A stretch of 64,000 nt of DNA from CAYMPH01 sp964529415 (GTDB lineage Bacteria > Spirochaetota > UBA4802 > UBA5550): assembly GCA_964529415.1 (NCBI GenBank), contig CAZGWD010000009.1:1-64000 (forward strand), written 5' to 3'. Shown in pieces: positions 62,213 to 64,000 of this stretch. The notes beneath the pieces were generated by a model. That model worked only from the letters and a program-made list of their open reading frames with translations, did not search any database and was not told the origin of the DNA. How positions within the stretch are numbered: position 1 is the stretch's first letter; every line of letters starts with the position of its first letter. A program made the translations under genes and the position numbers.

Positions 62213-62329
<117 letters not shown>

Positions 62330-62334
62330 TTAAC

Positions 62335-62363
62335 AATAAATTTCATGCAGTAGAATTTGTCAA
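62335..62363 (-). promoter_or_regulatory. Promoter of the 5S rRNA gene
   Basis: On the minus strand TTGACA (62363-62358), a 17-bp spacer and TTTATT (62340-62335), just before the 5S 5' end. Confidence 0.65.
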
Positions 62364-62466
62364 GGAAATTCGTGTAATTTTTTTTAAATATTTAATCTTC
62401 GTTCGTATTAATAAATGAAGCGGCTGAATGGCCGGAACAGACTATTTAAAAAAACAGGGTTATAAT

Positions 62467-63249
62467 ATGAGAAGGGTATCAATTTATCTGATTTTTACAG
62501 CAGCAGTTATTTTCACCGGATGTGCTGCAAAATCCGGCATTTTAAAAAAGGAACCATCACCTGAGGTTCTGGTTAAAAAAATAAATCCATATGATAAGAA
62601 GCTTTGTGTGAATGATTCTGCCAGATCATTTGATTTCAAAACAGCTTTAAAGAAAATATCAAAGATAACCCTAAAGATTAACGGGCCGGCAGATGAAAAT
62701 GGAGCCTGGAAAAACAGCGTGGAGAAAAATCTTCTGCGCATGGGTGTTCTTGTAAGTGAAGAGCCGAAAAAAGATCCCCTGCTTGATAGCGATGATGATG
62801 TAAAGGAAATTAAATCGGATGCTGTTCTGCTGATAGACAGAATCAATCTTATTAAAATTGATTCTGGAAAAACTGCGGAATATTTTATAGAAAAGAATTC
62901 GGCAGATTACAAATTCTGTTTTTTCGTAGCTGAGATAAACGGCAAAATTATTTTAAAAAACGGAGATGTTATCTGGAATTCTACAGTTTCAGTTACGTCG
63001 TTCGACCTTCTTAAAATATCAGACAGCATTGAACCGGAAATTCTATTCAGGAAATCTACAAAATTCAGGTTCTCTGAAAAGTTAGGCGAGTGGATTCAGG
63101 ACGGTTGGATTTTTTCAGCGGATGATAATTTCCAGGCAAAATTCCGGAGTAATTTTGACGAGTCCCGTCACAAAGCTGAGCTGATTGATATGGCTGTATC
63201 CGGTTTTATAGGAAATATTAAATCCGAGAACGTGGTGAGCGGCAGATGA
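62467..63249 (+). CDS. Lipoprotein of unknown function
   Basis: A 260-residue lipoprotein beginning at ATG 62467 behind CAGGGTT; an in-frame ATG at 62428 would place the signal peptide internally. The signal ends in lipobox FTGC (about Cys18). The mature part has mixed strands and helices with many Asp/Lys residues (LDSDDDVKEIKSDAVLLIDRI) and resembles the CsgG/LpoB-like periplasmic fold only faintly. It is the first gene of an operon of three lipoproteins, each overlapping the next by ATGA. Confidence 0.75.
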   Translation: MRRVSIYLIFTAAVIFTGCAAKSGILKKEPSPEVLVKKINPYDKKLCVNDSARSFDFKTALKKISKITLKINGPADENGAWKNSVEKNLLRMGVLVSEEPKKDPLLDSDDDVKEIKSDAVLLIDRINLIKIDSGKTAEYFIEKNSADYKFCFFVAEINGKIILKNGDVIWNSTVSVTSFDLLKISDSIEPEILFRKSTKFRFSEKLGEWIQDGWIFSADDNFQAKFRSNFDESRHKAELIDMAVSGFIGNIKSENVVSGR

Positions 63250-63839
63250 AAACATTAATGATCTGCATTATACCGGCTCTTGCTTTTATAATATCATGCT
63301 CAAAGCCGTTGGAAAGCGAATTGCTTTTAAAAAAAGCGCACAGCCATTATTTAAATGGAGATTTTACAAAAGCAGAAAAAGAAGCTCTTGAAAGTCTGGG
63401 AAAAAATTCAAAACAGAAAGAAGCAAAAATTTTACTCGCGAGAATTTATTTTAAGAACAGCAATGACTTGGAGTTTCAGAAAATCATCAAAAGCATTTTT
63501 GAAAATGATCAGTCCGATATTAATGCGCTTAGACTAAATTCCCTCTGGCTAATCAGACAGAAGAAATATGATGATGCAAGGGAAAACCTCAGCAGAATTC
63601 TTTCCATTTCAGAAGACGATCTGTCTGCGCTATATCTTTCAGGCAGCATCTGCCGTATTACCGGAGATGTAAACAGCGCTATGAAATATTATACAGCAGC
63701 ATTGAAAAGCTATGTCCATCTTAAAAATATCCATGAAAATCTCAGCGAGATTTATGCCAGGCTTGATCTCAAGGATAGAGCGTCTGATAATAATAAAATT
63801 GCTGATGCAATTACAAAATTTGAGGAGAGTTTAAAATGA
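63246..63839 (+). CDS. TPR-repeat lipoprotein
   Basis: A 197-residue lipoprotein. Its start overlaps the upstream stop (ATGA). The signal peptide ends in lipobox IISC (Cys17-like). The mature part is a chain of about four TPR helix pairs (AHSHYLNGDFTKAEKEALESLG, AKILLARIYFKNSNDLE and ALYLSGSICRITGDVNSAMKYY style units). TPR lipoproteins scaffold envelope complexes. It is the second gene of the operon. Confidence 0.82.
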   Translation: MKTLMICIIPALAFIISCSKPLESELLLKKAHSHYLNGDFTKAEKEALESLGKNSKQKEAKILLARIYFKNSNDLEFQKIIKSIFENDQSDINALRLNSLWLIRQKKYDDARENLSRILSISEDDLSALYLSGSICRITGDVNSAMKYYTAALKSYVHLKNIHENLSEIYARLDLKDRASDNNKIADAITKFEESLK

Positions 63840-64000
63840 AAAAAATATTTTTACTCATTCTATTTTTATCAATGGCAGGCTGTTCATCATTCAGCATTGA
63901 TATTTCTTCCTCAAATAAAATTCTTACAGGCGTTGATTCTTTCTATATCAGCAAGCCGGATATTAAAAATGAATCAGGTTTGGATCTTTCAGAGATATTT
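63836..64000 (+). CDS. Lipoprotein, partial (runs off the right edge)
   Basis: Third gene of the operon, overlapping the TPR gene's stop by ATGA. The visible part is 55 residues: a signal (IFLLILFLSMAGC) with lipobox MAGC, then SSFSIDISSSNKILTG. The frame is open to the end of the window, so its size and function cannot be told. Confidence 0.75.
   Translation, partial: MKKIFLLILFLSMAGCSSFSIDISSSNKILTGVDSFYISKPDIKNESGLDLSEIF

Overview
The window looks like a chromosomal piece of an uncultured, AT-rich diderm bacterium, most likely a spirochaete related to the leptospires. The reasons are the many lipoproteins with short, loosely conserved lipoboxes, several outer-membrane beta-barrels (a FadL type, a porin, two CsgG-like/barrel fusions), DUF1566 and cadherin-like/FN3 surface lipoproteins, a 5S rRNA gene standing alone, and a menaquinone-linked fatty-acid oxidation gene set. 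This placement is an inference from gene style; no 16S gene is present. Most genes are short monocistronic units or pairs on both strands, typical of core chromosome. No prophage, transposase or CRISPR array was found.

Layout. 1-5.2 kb: an IS-like end at the left edge, an ECF sigma factor with a translationally coupled membrane partner, small lipoproteins, a CsgG-like barrel protein, a methyltransferase and a tail-collar-domain protein. 5.2-9.0 kb: ftsK, preceded by a GxxExxY (PD-(D/E)xK fold) gene that lies between two near-identical palindrome-ended repeats, and followed by a gene-less relative of that repeat. 9.1-17.1 kb: an aminotransferase, a SpoIID/penicillin-binding fusion, an RsbRD-N protein, a B12-binding radical SAM protein and a NarL-type two-component pair. 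17.2-24.1 kb: acyl-CoA synthetase, exported lipase, acyl-CoA dehydrogenase, a second aminotransferase and a LysE exporter. 24.2-31.0 kb: a TPR-SLOG-like-cyclase protein next to a membrane-anchored TIR protein, then an alpha/beta hydrolase lipoprotein, a TAXI binding protein and a FecR lipoprotein. 31.5-41.2 kb: surface lipoproteins, a FadL-like porin, a TetR regulator, an ankyrin protein and a DUF1566 protein flanked by direct repeats. 41.4-50.3 kb: a giant alpha-2-macroglobulin, an ETF:menaquinone-oxidoreductase-like Fe-S protein and an AraC sensor-regulator. 50.4-64 kb: AMMECR1, tRNA-Lys, tRNA-Glu, tmRNA, a flavin reductase, a second CsgG-like barrel, a porin, YceI, a second two-component pair, a small TIR-like protein, an orphan 5S rRNA and a coupled lipoprotein operon that runs off the right edge.

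How the genes may work together. FadL, lipase, FadD, acyl-CoA dehydrogenase and the Fe-S/NarI-like oxidoreductase form a dispersed but coherent route from external lipids through acyl-CoA to menaquinone, with TetR as a plausible lipid-responsive switch. The cyclase and TIR genes may form a nucleotide-signalling module. The strongest candidate for an undescribed system is the repeat-bracketed GxxExxY cassette. Its gene keeps nuclease-like residues, its last residues are encoded by the repeat itself, and a related repeat without the gene sits 2.7 kb away beyond ftsK.
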